Of a DNA stretch of 64,000 nt, positions 7,592 to 17,859 are shown piece by piece. Positions within the stretch are counted from its first letter, which is position 1. Every line of letters begins with the position of its first letter. The notes beneath the pieces were generated by a model. That model was not told the origin of the DNA. It saw only the letters and a list, made by a program, of their open reading frames with translations, and made no database searches. The stretch lies in NCBI RefSeq assembly GCF_000504245.1, contig NZ_KI632509.1, forward strand, positions 991,723 through 1,055,722, read 5' to 3'. This DNA comes from Haloechinothrix halophila YIM 93223. Its GTDB lineage: Bacteria > Actinomycetota > Actinomycetes > Mycobacteriales > Pseudonocardiaceae. The position numbers and the translations under genes are program-made.

Positions 7592-9225
7592 GCACGACTG
7601 TCGTGAGAGCACAGTCCACCCGCACCTCCGACAGCATGCTCACCGGCGTCGGCACGTTGCTGCGGTTCGCATTGCGGCGGGAGCGCGTCCGGATGCCGGT
7701 CTGGATCGCGGCGCTGACATCGCTGACGGTGTCCACCGTGGCCGGATTCCCCGGCCTGTATCCGACGGCGGAGTCGCGGCAGTCCCGCGCGGCCTTGATG
7801 GACACACCCGCCGCCACGGCCATGAGCGGTCCTGGCTTCGGGCTGGACGACTACACATTCGGCGCGATGCTGGCCAACGAAATGCTCGGCTTCCTCGCCA
7901 TCTTCGTCGCGCTGATGAGCGTGTTGATGATCAGCAGGCACACACGGCACGAGGAGGAACAGGGCCGCGCTGAGCTGATCAAGGCGGGCGTCGTCGGCCG
8001 CCACGCCAGCCTCACCGCCGCACTGGCGGTCACCGTCATCGCCAACCTGCTGCTCGCGGTCGTCCTCACCGTGGTGCTTGGCGGGCTCGGCATCGAGACG
8101 ATCACCTGGGGCGGATCGGCGTTGTTCGCCGTGTCGCTGGCGATGGTCGGCGTCGTGTTCGCCGCAGCGGCCGCTGTGTCGGCGCAGGCATTCGAGCACG
8201 GCAGGGCGGCATCCGGCATGGCGGGCGCGCTGATCGGCATCGCGTTCGCGCTCCGGGCGGCTGGCGACATGGGAATCGACGCGCTGTCGTGGCTCTCACC
8301 GATCGGCTGGGCACAGCGGACGAAGGCCTATGTGGACGGTACGGCGTGGCCGCTGCTGCTCGGGCTTGTCGTCGCGGGCGTGCTGATCGCGGCCGCGTTC
8401 GTGCTCAGCACCCGCAGGGACGTCGGGGCAGGACTGCTGCGCCCCCGGCCAGGAGCGGCGAGTGCGTCGGACGCGTTGAGCACGCCGGTCGGCTTCGCGT
8501 CGCGGCTGCATCGAGGTGCGGTGATCGGCTGGACGTCGGCGCTGTTCCTGTTCGGCGCGATGTACGGCTCGCTGGCCGCGGAGGTGGAGACGTTCGTCGA
8601 GGACAACCCGGCGATGCAGGACTTCATCCGCGCCATGGGCAGCGCGTCGTTCATGCAGTCCTGGCTCGCCTCGATCATGGCGATGCTGGCGATGGTGTGC
8701 TCGGTGTTCGGCGTGCTCGTCATCGCGCGGATGCGCACCGAGGAGACGGCGGGGCGCGTGGAAGCGGTGCTGTCCACCGCGCTGACCCGCACCAAGTGGG
8801 TGGCGGGACACCTGGCCGTCGCGCTCTGCGGCGGCGCGGTGGTGATGCTGGCCAGCGGGCTCGGCCTCGGCTTGAGCGCCATGGCGAGCACCGGCGATTC
8901 CGCGTTGTTGGCTGATCTGCTCGGCGCGGCCCTCGCCTACATCCCCGCGGTGTGGCTGACGACCGGGATCGCGCTGATGCTGTTCGGGTTGCTGCCCGGC
9001 GCGGTGCACGCCACGTGGGTGGTGCTCGGCTACGGGCTGTTCATCGGCATGCTCGGCCCGCTGCTGCGACTGCCGTCCTGGCTGAACAACCTCTCGCCGT
9101 TCTCGCACGTGCCGCAGCTGCCCGCTGTCGAGGTCGAGGTCACGCCGCTGGTGCTGCTCACGGTGGTCGCGGCGGCCCTGGTCAGTGCCGGTCTCGCGGC
9201 GTTTCGTCGTCGCGATATCGGCTGA
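7588..9225 (+). CDS. ABC exporter permease, Rv1217c/TnrB3-like
   Basis: A 545-residue integral membrane protein with about twelve hydrophobic segments in two similar halves (for example [14 protein letters not shown], then [19 protein letters not shown], and near the end [19 protein letters not shown]). The two-half layout and length match the fused ABC-2 permeases of actinobacterial antibiotic exporters. It forms the membrane channel for the ATPase encoded directly upstream with a four-base overlap. The transported compound cannot be read from sequence; polyketide-like drugs or lipids are the usual cargo. Confidence 0.9.
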   Translation: MSTTVVRAQSTRTSDSMLTGVGTLLRFALRRERVRMPVWIAALTSLTVSTVAGFPGLYPTAESRQSRAALMDTPAATAMSGPGFGLDDYTFGAMLANEMLGFLAIFVALMSVLMISRHTRHEEEQGRAELIKAGVVGRHASLTAALAVTVIANLLLAVVLTVVLGGLGIETITWGGSALFAVSLAMVGVVFAAAAAVSAQAFEHGRAASGMAGALIGIAFALRAAGDMGIDALSWLSPIGWAQRTKAYVDGTAWPLLLGLVVAGVLIAAAFVLSTRRDVGAGLLRPRPGAASASDALSTPVGFASRLHRGAVIGWTSALFLFGAMYGSLAAEVETFVEDNPAMQDFIRAMGSASFMQSWLASIMAMLAMVCSVFGVLVIARMRTEETAGRVEAVLSTALTRTKWVAGHLAVALCGGAVVMLASGLGLGLSAMASTGDSALLADLLGAALAYIPAVWLTTGIALMLFGLLPGAVHATWVVLGYGLFIGMLGPLLRLPSWLNNLSPFSHVPQLPAVEVEVTPLVLLTVVAAALVSAGLAAFRRRDIG

Positions 9226-9306
9226 CGCCGGGGCTCGGACGGCGGCCACAACAGCGGTGGGAGACGCGCGTGGGCGTTGTCATGCGGGATGAGGGAGGAT
9301 TCCTGC

Positions 9307-10992
9307 ATGACCGAGCAGCAGCACACCAACAAACCCCGCAGCTCCGAGGTGACCAGCGGCTATGAGCGCGCGCCCGCGCGGGCGATGCTGCGCGCCGTTG
9401 GCATGACCGACGAGGACTTCGAGAAGTCGCAGATCGGCATCGCGTCGTCGTGGAACGAGATCACGCCGTGCAACCTGTCGTTGCAGCGGCTCGCGGCAGG
9501 CTCCAAGGGCGGCGTTCGCGATGCGGGCGGCTTCCCGATGGAGTTCGGCACCATTTCCGTGTCGGACGGCATTTCCATGGGCCACGAGGGCATGCGTGCC
9601 TCGCTGGTCAGTCGCGAGATCATCGCCGACTCCGTCGAGTGCGTGGTGCACGCGGAACGCCTCGACGGCACGGTGCTGCTCGCCGGGTGCGACAAGTCGT
9701 TACCCGGCATGCTGATGGCCGCCGCGCGTCTCGACCTGGCCTCGGTGTTCCTCTACGCCGGGTCGACACTGCCTGGCCACATCGACGACCACGACATCAC
9801 CATCCAGGACGCCTTCGAGGGCGTCGGCGCGTGCGCGCTTGGCCGCATCACGGCCGAGGAACTGGACGACATCGAGCGCAACGCGTGCCCCGGCGAGGGT
9901 GCGTGCGGCGGGATGTTCACGGCCAACACCATGGCGAGCGCGGCCGAGGCGTTGGGCATGTCGCTGCCAGGGTCCGCGTCGCCACCCGCACCGGACCGTC
10001 GCAGGGACGACTACGCGCACCGATCAGGGGCCGCCGTCGTGGACCTCATCAAGAACGGCGTCACCGCGCGACAGATCATGACGCGCAAGGCGTTCGAGAA
10101 CGCCATCACCGTGGTCACCGCGCTCGGCGGCTCGACCAACGCCGTGCTGCACTTGCTCGCCATCGCGCGTGAGGCCGAGGTTGAGCTGAACATCGACGAC
10201 TTCAACCGCATCGGTGAGCGGACTCCGCTGCTGGCCGACGTCAAGCCGTTCGGCCGGTACGTCATGAGTGACATCGACGGCGTCGGCGGGCTGCCGGTGG
10301 TGATGAAGGCGCTGCTTGACGCGGGCCTGCTGCACGGCGACACGCTCACCGTCACCGGCGCGACGATGGCGGAGAACCTGGCGGAGATCAGCCCGCCCGA
10401 CCCGGACGGCAAGATCATCGCGGCGGCGGCGAGCCCGCTCGCGCCGACCGGCGGGCTGACGATCCTGCGCGGCTCGCTCGCCCCGGAAGGCGCGGTGGTC
10501 AAGAGCGCGTCGCTGGCTGGTGGCGTGACGGAGGGCCGCGCGCGGGTGTTCGACGACGAGACCGACGCGATGCACGCGGTGACCGAGGGCGAGATCAAAC
10601 CGGGTGACGCGGTGGTGATCCGCTACGAAGGCCCGGCAGGCGGGCCTGGGATGCGCGAGATGCTGGCGGTGACCGCGGCGATCAAGGGCGCCGGTCTCGG
10701 CTCGGACGTCCTGCTGCTGACCGACGGCCGGTTCTCCGGGGCTACCCACGGTCCGTGCATTGGGCACGTCGCGCCGGAAGCCGCGCACGGCGGGCCAATC
10801 GGGCTGGTCGCTGATGGCGACCGGGTGCGGCTCGACCTCGATGCCCGCACGCTGGACCTGCTGGTGGACGACGCGGAGCTGGAACGGCGGCGGAAGGCAT
10901 GGCAGCCCCGCCCGCCCCGCTACACCACCGGTGTCCTGGCGAAGTTCGCGAAGCTGGTCGGGTCCGCCGCGGATGGCGCCGTGTGTGGGTGA
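9307..10992 (+). CDS. ilvD: Dihydroxy-acid dehydratase
   Basis: A 561-residue iron-sulfur enzyme of valine, leucine and isoleucine synthesis that dehydrates 2,3-dihydroxy acids to 2-keto acids. Diagnostic segments are the cysteine-bearing TPCN near the N-terminus, [42 protein letters not shown], and [19 protein letters not shown] near the C-terminus. Together these supply the cluster ligands and the active site. The start at 9307 (ATGACCGAGCAG) is preceded by GGGAGGA eight bases away; the longer frame from 9277 lacks such a site. The gene is monocistronic with a strong terminator. Confidence 0.96.
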   Translation: MTEQQHTNKPRSSEVTSGYERAPARAMLRAVGMTDEDFEKSQIGIASSWNEITPCNLSLQRLAAGSKGGVRDAGGFPMEFGTISVSDGISMGHEGMRASLVSREIIADSVECVVHAERLDGTVLLAGCDKSLPGMLMAAARLDLASVFLYAGSTLPGHIDDHDITIQDAFEGVGACALGRITAEELDDIERNACPGEGACGGMFTANTMASAAEALGMSLPGSASPPAPDRRRDDYAHRSGAAVVDLIKNGVTARQIMTRKAFENAITVVTALGGSTNAVLHLLAIAREAEVELNIDDFNRIGERTPLLADVKPFGRYVMSDIDGVGGLPVVMKALLDAGLLHGDTLTVTGATMAENLAEISPPDPDGKIIAAAASPLAPTGGLTILRGSLAPEGAVVKSASLAGGVTEGRARVFDDETDAMHAVTEGEIKPGDAVVIRYEGPAGGPGMREMLAVTAAIKGAGLGSDVLLLTDGRFSGATHGPCIGHVAPEAAHGGPIGLVADGDRVRLDLDARTLDLLVDDAELERRRKAWQPRPPRYTTGVLAKFAKLVGSAADGAVCG

Positions 10993-11005
10993 CGCGCTGA
11001 CACAA

Positions 11006-11044
11006 CGAAGGGCTTCTTACTCGCAGCGAGTAAGAAGCCCTTCG
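11006..11044. terminator. Bidirectional terminator between ilvD and the choice-of-anchor B gene
   Basis: A perfect 18-bp inverted repeat (arm CGAAGGGCTTCTTACTCG) with a 3-base loop lies between convergent genes. It would end transcription from both sides. Confidence 0.93.
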
Positions 11045-11074
11045 TCGCACTGAGGCAGGAGTACCTCACCAGAT

Positions 11075-12358
11075 TTACTTCACCTTGAGGATGAACAGCC
11101 CCCGGTCCATCGTGCTGACACCCACGATGTCCCGCTCGAAGTAGGGGTAGTTGCTCCAGGTGCCACCCTCGAACGACGCGTTGTCGTTCTCCGGGTAGAC
11201 GTCGAAGAACGCCTTCTCCTCCAGCTCGCCGGAGGCGACGTCCTTCGTGCTGTACACGCGCAAGCCCGATGTGTAGTTCGAGGCGTAGGCGCGCTGGTTC
11301 TTCGTGTAGATGTTGTGGTCGATCGACGTCGTGTCGTTGTCGAACGTCCCGATGTGCTTCGGGTCGTCGAGGTCACGCATGTCCCAGATCCGGGTCCGGG
11401 TGTTGTTGCCGTGGAAGACCTCGTCGAGCTCGTCACCGTGCAGGAAGTACTTCTGGTCCGGAGTCAGCCAGCCCTGGTGGCTGTAGCCAGCGTCCGAATA
11501 CGGCACACGGGCGACCCTGGTTGGGTTGTCCTTGTCGGTCACGTCCGTGATGGACACGAAGTGGCCGTCCCCGCCGCGGTCGGCGTTCGAGTTGAAGCAC
11601 AGTTCCCGGCCCTGGTAGTCGGCGTCCGGGCCCGAGTACGTCACGCACTGGGTGTCGTGGATGTAGCCGTCGTCGGCGTAGCAACCGGCGCCGGTCGGGT
11701 TGGTCGGGTCGTTGATGTCGACCATGTGCAGGCCGCCATCGCAGGTGCTGGTGCCGATCGCGTAGGCGTAGCCGGTGTCCTCGTTGATCGCGACGTTGTG
11801 GGCGTTGCCGAACCCGTCGTAATGCGCGTCCTCGGTGAACGTCCCGCTCTCGTCGCGCAGCCGAGTCAGGTCGAAGACCTGCATGCCGTGTGGACGTTGC
11901 TCGGAGACGATGAAGGCGTGGTTGTCGTGCACCTTGATGTCGCGCCAGTACGGCCGGTGCTCGTCGAGCACGTGCGCAGGCAGCATGCCGACGACCTCCG
12001 CCTTGCGCGGGTTCTTCAGGTCGACGAACACGGTGCCTTCGGTGCCACCGACGATGGCGTAGTCCGTGCCGGTCGCCGGGTCGGTCCAGCCCCACATGTC
12101 GTTGGCGAAGCTGAGGCCGAGGTCTTCTAGCCACAGATGGTCGAGCATGTCGATGCCATCGCAGCTGTAGGTGTCGGCGGCGACGCCGTTGACGCAGGCC
12201 GCGGTGCCGTTCGGGGCGCTTTGCAGTTCCGCCTCACGTTCTTCCGCCGTTGGCGGTGAGACATCATCGAACACCTGTTCGTGCGCCGATGCCGGGATAG
12301 CACCGATGATCGACGCCGTGAACAGCGCGATCGTCGCGGTAGCGAGCGTTGCTCTCAT
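11075..12358 (-). CDS. Secreted choice-of-anchor B family protein
   Basis: A 427-residue exported protein with a Sec signal peptide (MRATLATATIALFTASIIGAIPASA, cleaved after ASA). The mature part contains LVIVD-like beta-propeller strands (FVDLKNPRKAEVVG, MVDINDPTNPTGAG, ITDVTDKDNPTRVA, IWDMRDLDDPKHIGTF) and histidine motifs such as GNAHNVAINEDTGYAY and SIDHNIYTKNQRAY. This arrangement is that of the 'choice-of-anchor B' family. There is no C-terminal membrane anchor here, so it is released or held by other means. The strands are rich in D/N, a pattern compatible with metal binding. Function is not known; a scaffold or adhesin-like role is a guess. Confidence 0.85.
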   Translation of the reverse strand: MRATLATATIALFTASIIGAIPASAHEQVFDDVSPPTAEEREAELQSAPNGTAACVNGVAADTYSCDGIDMLDHLWLEDLGLSFANDMWGWTDPATGTDYAIVGGTEGTVFVDLKNPRKAEVVGMLPAHVLDEHRPYWRDIKVHDNHAFIVSEQRPHGMQVFDLTRLRDESGTFTEDAHYDGFGNAHNVAINEDTGYAYAIGTSTCDGGLHMVDINDPTNPTGAGCYADDGYIHDTQCVTYSGPDADYQGRELCFNSNADRGGDGHFVSITDVTDKDNPTRVARVPYSDAGYSHQGWLTPDQKYFLHGDELDEVFHGNNTRTRIWDMRDLDDPKHIGTFDNDTTSIDHNIYTKNQRAYASNYTSGLRVYSTKDVASGELEEKAFFDVYPENDNASFEGGTWSNYPYFERDIVGVSTMDRGLFILKVK

Positions 12359-12659
12359 TCATCCCTCCCGGGTTGTCCGCCGTTGTGCAGCGGCTCGTGA
12401 CCCCGATCACCCAATCGGGTATGAATGCCGTTCACAATAGGCTGAACGGGGGAACATTTTTGCCGGAGCGTGAGCGCCGCGCATGACCTGCTCGACTGCG
12501 GCATGGCACCGGGTCACTGCGCCGATTCCGTGGCATAACCGACGAAAGTAGTGAGCCAACCGGGTGTAGTTCGTCGTAATCGTCAATTCGCCTTCTTTCG
12601 CCGTTCATTCCACTGAGCGACGATGTCGTCACCGTCCATAATTGAGAGGGGGCGCGGTG
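12359..12659. other. Divergent intergenic region, no gene seen
   Basis: These 301 bases separate two divergent secreted-protein genes and must hold both promoters. No convincing coding frame or long palindrome was found. The stretch 12420-12600 is clearly less GC-rich than its surroundings. Confidence 0.5.
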
Positions 12660-14513
12660 ATGATCCGGCAACGGTTGGCCCGCACAGCGACGGTCGCGCT
12701 CGCCACGGCAGCGGTGATCGGCAGTGGTGTTACGGCGGCAGCGGCGGAAAACACGCAGACCATCGCGGGTATCCAGGGAACGACGTGGCTCTCGCCGCAC
12801 GCTGGCGAGACGGTCTCCGGTGTCAGCGGCGTGGTCACCGCGATCAAGCGGTTCGGCTCCGCACGCGGGTTCTGGTTTCAGGACCCGGATGGCGACGACG
12901 ACCCGCGCACCAGCGAGGGACTGTTCGTGTTCACCGGCGCGACCACGCCGGACGTCGAGCCGGGCGATGCCGTCCAGGTCACTGGCACGGTGAAGGAGTT
13001 CTACCCGACCAATCCTGCCGACTCGCCGTATCTGTCCACAACGGAGCTAGTGGATGCACAGTGGACAGTTCGGTCGCCCGGAAACCCGCTGCCAGACGCC
13101 GAGTTGCTGAAGCCGGACACCCTGTCCGATGTGCTCACCGATACCCCAGGCGGCACCATCGAACCGTCCGAACTAGCTCCGGACAGCTACGCGCTTGACT
13201 TCTGGGAGTCGCGCGAGGGCATGCGGATGGCGGTGGACGGCCCGCGTCTCGTCGGTCCGAGCACGCCGTACTACGAGCTGTACGTGACCACCAAGCCAGA
13301 CCAGTACGCCTCGCCGCGCGGCGGCACCGTCTACACCGGATACGAGAACGACAACACCGGCGTACTCAAGATCGAGTCACTGATTCCGTTCAGCGAGCGG
13401 CCGTTCCCCGACGCTGACACTGGCGACACGCTGTGCGGCACGACGTCGGGCGTCATCGAGTACGACCGCTTCGGCGGATACACCCTGCAGGCGACCGAAC
13501 TCGGCCGCGTCGTTGATGGCGGGCTGGCACGGGAGACCACCCGCGAGCAGCGGCCGAACGAGCTGTCGGTGGCCAGCTACAACGTGGAAAACCTGTCCGG
13601 TGTGGATAACCAGGCCCGGTTCGACGCGCTGGCGCGAGAGCTTGTGGATAACCTGCGCTCGCCAGACATCGTGGCGCTGGCCGAGATCCAGGACAACAAC
13701 GGTCCCGCGGACACCGACGACGGCGTGGTCGCGGCCGACGAGACGTTGCGGCGGTTCACCGACGCGATCGTCGACTCGGGCGGGCCGCGCTACGAATGGC
13801 GGCAGATCGACCCGCTTGAAGGGCAGGACGGCGGCCAGCCCGGCGGCAACATCCGCGTCGGGTTCTTGTTCGATCCACATCGCGTGTCGTTCGTCGACCG
13901 CGAGGGCGGCGACGCCACAACGCCGGTCGAGGTCACCTCGGACCGCGGCGAGCCCCAGCTCTCGATCTCCCCCGGCCGTATCGCGCCCAACGATGATGCC
14001 TTCGTGGACAGCCGAAAGCCGTTGGCGGGTGAGTTCACCTTCCGGGGCAGGACGGTGTTCGTGGTGGCGACCCACTTCAGCTCGAAGTTCGGTGATCAGC
14101 CGGTGCACGGCCGATTCCAGCCGCCGGAACGCGTCTCGGAGCAGGAGCGGATCCCGCAGGCCGAGCGGGTGCGCGGGTTCGTCGACGACGTCCTCGCGGT
14201 CGACGAACACGCCAACGTCGTGGTCGCCGGCGACATCAACGACTTCCAGTTCTCCCCGACCATCGGAACGCTGACCGAGGGCGGTGCGCTGCGTGCGCTG
14301 GTCGACGAGTTACCAACCCACGACCAGTACACCTACATCTACGAGGGACGTTCGCAGGTGCTCGACCACATCCTGGTCTCGCCAGCGCTGGACGAGGCCG
14401 ACATCGACGCGGTGCATATCAACGCGGAGTTTCATGACCAGAGCAGCGATCACGACCCGCTGATCAGCCGGTTGCGCCCTGCGGGCGGGAAGTCCGCGGC
14501 GCACCGGCCGTAG
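12660..14513 (+). CDS. Secreted endonuclease/exonuclease/phosphatase-family nuclease, ExeM/NucH-like
   Basis: A 617-residue exported protein. The signal peptide (MIRQRLARTATVALATAAVIG, cleavage near AAAA-EN) is followed by an OB-like domain (VSGVVTAIK, FWFQDPDGDDDPRTSEGLFVF) and then the EEP catalytic domain: ASYNVENLSG, ALAEIQDNN (metal-binding E), VFVVATHFSSKFG, VVAGDINDFQ (D and N) and SSDHDPLI (catalytic DH). The order matches extracellular nucleases such as ExeM and NucH. It probably degrades extracellular DNA for nutrients. The start at 12660 has GAGAGGGGG upstream; a TTG at 12642 is less likely. Confidence 0.88.
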   Translation: MIRQRLARTATVALATAAVIGSGVTAAAAENTQTIAGIQGTTWLSPHAGETVSGVSGVVTAIKRFGSARGFWFQDPDGDDDPRTSEGLFVFTGATTPDVEPGDAVQVTGTVKEFYPTNPADSPYLSTTELVDAQWTVRSPGNPLPDAELLKPDTLSDVLTDTPGGTIEPSELAPDSYALDFWESREGMRMAVDGPRLVGPSTPYYELYVTTKPDQYASPRGGTVYTGYENDNTGVLKIESLIPFSERPFPDADTGDTLCGTTSGVIEYDRFGGYTLQATELGRVVDGGLARETTREQRPNELSVASYNVENLSGVDNQARFDALARELVDNLRSPDIVALAEIQDNNGPADTDDGVVAADETLRRFTDAIVDSGGPRYEWRQIDPLEGQDGGQPGGNIRVGFLFDPHRVSFVDREGGDATTPVEVTSDRGEPQLSISPGRIAPNDDAFVDSRKPLAGEFTFRGRTVFVVATHFSSKFGDQPVHGRFQPPERVSEQERIPQAERVRGFVDDVLAVDEHANVVVAGDINDFQFSPTIGTLTEGGALRALVDELPTHDQYTYIYEGRSQVLDHILVSPALDEADIDAVHINAEFHDQSSDHDPLISRLRPAGGKSAAHRP

Positions 14514-14602
14514 CGCCGTGGCCGTACCGAGCGACCATCGTCGCAGGTGGTGCTCGTGCGCCCGGAGGAAGCGCCGCCGGAGGTCGAGCGGAACGGAGAA
14601 GG

Positions 14603-15154
14603 CTAGGCGACCTTGGTGACTGTGTCGCCAGGGCGCACGACGCCGGGGGTGACGACCTTGGCGTTGAGCCCGCGCAGCCGCAGCTCACGGCGATGCGGCG
14701 AGTTGACGAACCGCAGCGCGTCGATGCCGAAGCGGTCGGAGAACTTGGCGCATCCCCGGTGCGGTTGCTCGGTGACCTCGATGACCGCGGTGCCCAGCGC
14801 CAGTCGGGTGCCCGCTGGCAGGTTCGCCTCGGTGATGTCGAGATCGAGGTAGAGCTGGTCGCCCGCGAGCGCCCTGCGATCAGGATCGCCCGCGATGTAG
14901 GAGATGATCCGGGCGTTCATGACGTTGAGCTGCATGTCCGGGTGCGATGACCCGTCGTCGGTGCGCTTGCTGCCGCGTTCGATCCAGGTGTCGCCAACGA
15001 GTCCGACAGCCGGGTCCAACTCCCCTTCGGCGAGGACTTCGCGCTGGTCAACGGCCGGCCTGCGCACCACGAGCTCGACGGTTCCCACGTCGGCGGGGGC
15101 ATCGAGGAAGTAGTCGAGCTTGGCCTCCAGCTGCGCCATGCTGCGTTGCGTCAT
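14603..15154 (-). CDS. MOSC domain-containing protein (short type)
   Basis: A 183-residue protein consisting of little more than a MOSC (molybdenum cofactor sulfurase C-terminal) domain. The region EVTEQPHRGCAKFSDRFG holds the conserved cysteine that binds the molybdenum cofactor or handles sulfur. It is followed by LRGLNAKVVTPGVVRPGDTV, which closes the beta barrel. Such short proteins (YiiM/YuaD-like) act on N-hydroxylated compounds or carry sulfur or molybdenum cofactor; no specific substrate can be inferred. A second, longer MOSC protein is encoded 1.8 kb away on the other strand, but the two are not in an operon. Confidence 0.85.
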   Translation of the reverse strand: MTQRSMAQLEAKLDYFLDAPADVGTVELVVRRPAVDQREVLAEGELDPAVGLVGDTWIERGSKRTDDGSSHPDMQLNVMNARIISYIAGDPDRRALAGDQLYLDLDITEANLPAGTRLALGTAVIEVTEQPHRGCAKFSDRFGIDALRFVNSPHRRELRLRGLNAKVVTPGVVRPGDTVTKVA

Positions 15155-15807
15155 GTTCGCAGTCTGCCCCTGTGACAGCGCGCGATGCTACGGATTTCCG
15201 CGGGCGTGGCCAGCGCCACAGCCAGTTGGCGCGGGACGCCATTCAGCGATCAGGGGGTTCGTTCGTGCCAACGATGCCGGCGCCGTGGGTTACCGAACGG
15301 AACTTGCGCTGTTGTCTCGCGCTACACGACGTCCCTGAGTGACGTGGCCGCCTTCAGCTTCCCAGCTATGGGTAGCCGCGGCTGCCGAAGGGATCGGGGC
15401 CACCACGCACCGTCGACATGTCCCGTTGTGGGCGCCTCCGGCTTCAGCTGCATGCGCGGCGTGGGAGGAGGCTGCTCGCTGGCCATCATGGCCGGTGGGG
15501 CAGTGACGTGCGTGGATGGTCCCGACTTCATGGTGGTGACTCCCGCCTTCGGCCGCGAAGCGACCGATCTGGGTGTTGTCGAGGACGACGTGAGCTTGAC
15601 CGCTCTCGTGCGAAATGCCTTCGACACCATTCACCCTACGCTTCGTGGGCCCTCGGGGTGTGATCGTCGCATCGTGACCGGAGGGAGATGCGCTCCTGGG
15701 CGATGAGGAGGATCATGGGGGGCATAGATCAAGCCAGGTCGACATGGGTCTGCCGGTCGATGTGACACGACCCGTTCACCCGTCGACCTCGCGGTGTGGA
15801 GGCCATC
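15155..15807. other. 653-base stretch without a supported gene
   Basis: Frames of 170 residues on the plus strand and about 110 on the minus strand are open here, but neither shows a recognisable motif, a ribosome site or actinomycete-like third-position GC. The sequence may be the remains of a decayed gene or simply the leader of the small membrane-protein gene at 15808. Confidence 0.45.
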
Positions 15808-15966
15808 ATGCTCGTGCTCTTCATTGTTTTGCTCGCTGTGTGGGTGATCGTCTCGGTCGTCGGGTTCGCGGTCGAGGGATTGATGTGGATCGGGATCATC
15901 GGCGTCGTGCTGTTCGTAGGTACCGCCGTGATCGGAGCCGTGCGCCGTAAGGCGCTTCATCGTTAG
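15808..15966 (+). CDS. Small hydrophobic membrane protein
   Basis: A 52-residue protein that starts MLVLFIVLLAVWVIVSVVG and ends IGAVRRKALHR. It has two hydrophobic stretches (residues 1-20 and 27-45) and a positive C-terminus, so it probably forms a two-helix hairpin or one kinked helix with the C-terminus in the cytoplasm. A good ribosome site (GGAGG, five bases before ATG) supports it. Similar tiny 'hydrophobic proteins' are common in actinomycetes and have no known role. The frame was recognised by its hydrophobicity and ribosome site rather than by homology. Confidence 0.7.
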   Translation: MLVLFIVLLAVWVIVSVVGFAVEGLMWIGIIGVVLFVGTAVIGAVRRKALHR

Positions 15967-16002
15967 CAGCTCGAGCAGTTGCGCGCGAAGTGGGAGCGGA
16001 CG

Positions 16003-16917
16003 CTAACCGTGGAGCGCCGATGCCGTGGCTACCCAGCCTTCGCGGGCACTGGGGTAGCGCGGCTCCCATCCGGTGATATCTCTGAACCGGGCGTTGCTGA
16101 CTCGCAGCGAGCGAGTGAGTGAGGCCATCCGATCACCGAAGAGTAAGGCCGCCCTGCCCGGCACCCGCACCCAAGCCCGCTTGCCTGCTGCCGCTTCGAG
16201 CGCTGCGGCGAAGTCGTGGGTAGTCAATGGTTCGTCGTCGACAATGTTGTAGATCCCGGCAGGGACGTCGAGCGCGTGGGTGACGGCAGCACCGGCGTCA
16301 GCCATGTGGATGGTGGGCGTGTAGCTGTCTGATGGGCCGACCGCCGTGACGATGTGTGAGCGGGCGAGACTAAACATTTGCTCGCTGTGTTGAGCGCCTT
16401 GGCCGTAGAACAAACCAAACCGCAGCACGACGCCGATGCCGCCCGCTTCGGTGAATCGCTGCGCGCTGGCTTCGGCGGCCAGGTTGCCGCGGGCGATCGG
16501 GTACGGATCCGGTGGCACGCTCTCGTCGATCCATTCCGCACCCTTGTCGGGATACAACATGCTTACCGACTCCTGCACGATCCGCCTTACACCAGCGTCG
16601 ATCGCCGCGTCGACGACGTTCGCCGAACCTTCTGTGCGGATACGTGCGCTCTCCCGCCAAGCCGCGGCACGCAGGAACCGCGCCATCGACGGCTGCGCCG
16701 TCGCGAGATTGATGACGGCGTCATGACCCGCGAATGCGTCGGCGAGTGCTGCGCGGTCGAAGAGTGAGACCGTAATCGGCGCTGCGCCTTGGGCCTGTAG
16801 CGCGGCGGCCTTGTCCGGAGTGCGGGCGAGCGCGGTAACCGAGTGGCCTGCGTGGATGAGTGCGGGCACCGCATGGCCACCAATCGCTCCGGTGCCGCCA
16901 GTGACGAAAACCCTCAT
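16003..16917 (-). CDS. NAD(P)-dependent epimerase/dehydratase family protein
   Basis: A 304-residue extended-type short-chain dehydrogenase. The N-terminal nucleotide motif is TGGTGAIGG (residues 6-14), followed by ALARTPDKA and HDAVINLAT, the usual atypical-SDR pattern. In place of the classical YxxxK, the sequence SMLYPDKG is seen, and the tyrosine/lysine spacing is not canonical, so this may be an atypical NAD(P)-binding member rather than a sugar epimerase. No operon partner is obvious. The substrate is unknown. Confidence 0.85.
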   Translation of the reverse strand: MRVFVTGGTGAIGGHAVPALIHAGHSVTALARTPDKAAALQAQGAAPITVSLFDRAALADAFAGHDAVINLATAQPSMARFLRAAAWRESARIRTEGSANVVDAAIDAGVRRIVQESVSMLYPDKGAEWIDESVPPDPYPIARGNLAAEASAQRFTEAGGIGVVLRFGLFYGQGAQHSEQMFSLARSHIVTAVGPSDSYTPTIHMADAGAAVTHALDVPAGIYNIVDDEPLTTHDFAAALEAAAGKRAWVRVPGRAALLFGDRMASLTRSLRVSNARFRDITGWEPRYPSAREGWVATASALHG

Positions 16918-16986
16918 GCGTCAAAAAGGTAGCGCGGTAGAGCTGACGGTACGCGCGCTCTCGTACCGGTCGGATAACGTCGTGTC

Positions 16987-17829
16987 GTGACGTCCGGAGC
17001 TACTGTGCGTGCCTTGCGCTACTACCCCATCAAAGCCTGTGGCGGCGTGACGGCGGAACGCGCGCACGTGACCGAGGCCGGATTGGAGCACGACCGCACA
17101 TTCACGGTGGTCAACGCCGATGGCGTGTGTCTCACCCAGCGTGAACACCGCACGATGGCAGCCATCCGAGTAGCGGTCACGAACGAACACCTCACCGTGC
17201 GGCACCCGGCGGCCGGGACGCTCACGCTCGCCGTGCGGCGGGACGGCACGCGGATTCCTGTCACGGTGTTCAAGCACATCGGCCACGGCATCGACCAGGG
17301 TGACGAGGTCGCAGAGTGGTTCGCCACTGTGCTTGGTGAACCGTGCCGGCTGGCTCGCGTTCCCCAGGACCACCGACGGCAGACCAGCGGACTGCACCGC
17401 GGAACCGCAGGGTTCGCCGATGGTCACGCGGTCACCGTGGCCTCGCTCGCCTCGCTGGACGAGCTCACCGCGCGCATCCTGGAACGCGGCGGCGAACCCG
17501 TGCCGATGGATCGGTTTCGCGTCAACATCGTGCTCGACGGCTGGCGCAGGCCGCACACCGAGGACGACGTCCGCACCATGTCGATCGGCACCGCCCGGTT
17601 CGGCTACGCCAAGCGCGACATCCGGTGTCAGGTGACCACGATCGATCAGGACAGCGGCGAGAAACCGGGCCCGGAACCGCTGCGCACGCTGGCTACCTAC
17701 CGGCGTGACGCCGATGGTGGTGTCGCGTTCGCGATGAAGGCAGCCGTCACGCAGCCGGGCGACATCGCCGTGGGCGACGTGGTGGACGTCCACGAGTGGG
17801 AGCTCGGGCACTCCGCGAGTGCGCCGTAA
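16987..17829 (+). CDS. MOSC domain-containing protein (mARC-like)
   Basis: A 280-residue protein with an N-terminal MOSC_N beta-barrel domain (ALRYYPIKACGG at residues 8-19, HDRTFTVVNADG, LTQREHRTMAAI) and a C-terminal MOSC domain with MDRFRVNIVLDG, the conserved cysteine in YAKRDIRCQVTTIDQDSGEK, and GDVVDVHEW at the end. The layout is that of the mARC/YcbX family, molybdenum enzymes that reduce N-hydroxylated compounds. YcbX has an extra ferredoxin domain, which is missing here, so an external electron donor would be needed. The start is a GTG at 16987. Confidence 0.88.
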   Translation: MTSGATVRALRYYPIKACGGVTAERAHVTEAGLEHDRTFTVVNADGVCLTQREHRTMAAIRVAVTNEHLTVRHPAAGTLTLAVRRDGTRIPVTVFKHIGHGIDQGDEVAEWFATVLGEPCRLARVPQDHRRQTSGLHRGTAGFADGHAVTVASLASLDELTARILERGGEPVPMDRFRVNIVLDGWRRPHTEDDVRTMSIGTARFGYAKRDIRCQVTTIDQDSGEKPGPEPLRTLATYRRDADGGVAFAMKAAVTQPGDIAVGDVVDVHEWELGHSASAP

Positions 17830-17859
17830 ACGTTCGCTCCGGACGTTGATCGACCGCCG

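Noticed and set aside
15185-15706. 173-codon plus-strand frame between the MOSC and small membrane-protein genes
   Set aside because: No ribosome site, no recognisable motif and irregular codon use; left as a non-coding stretch.
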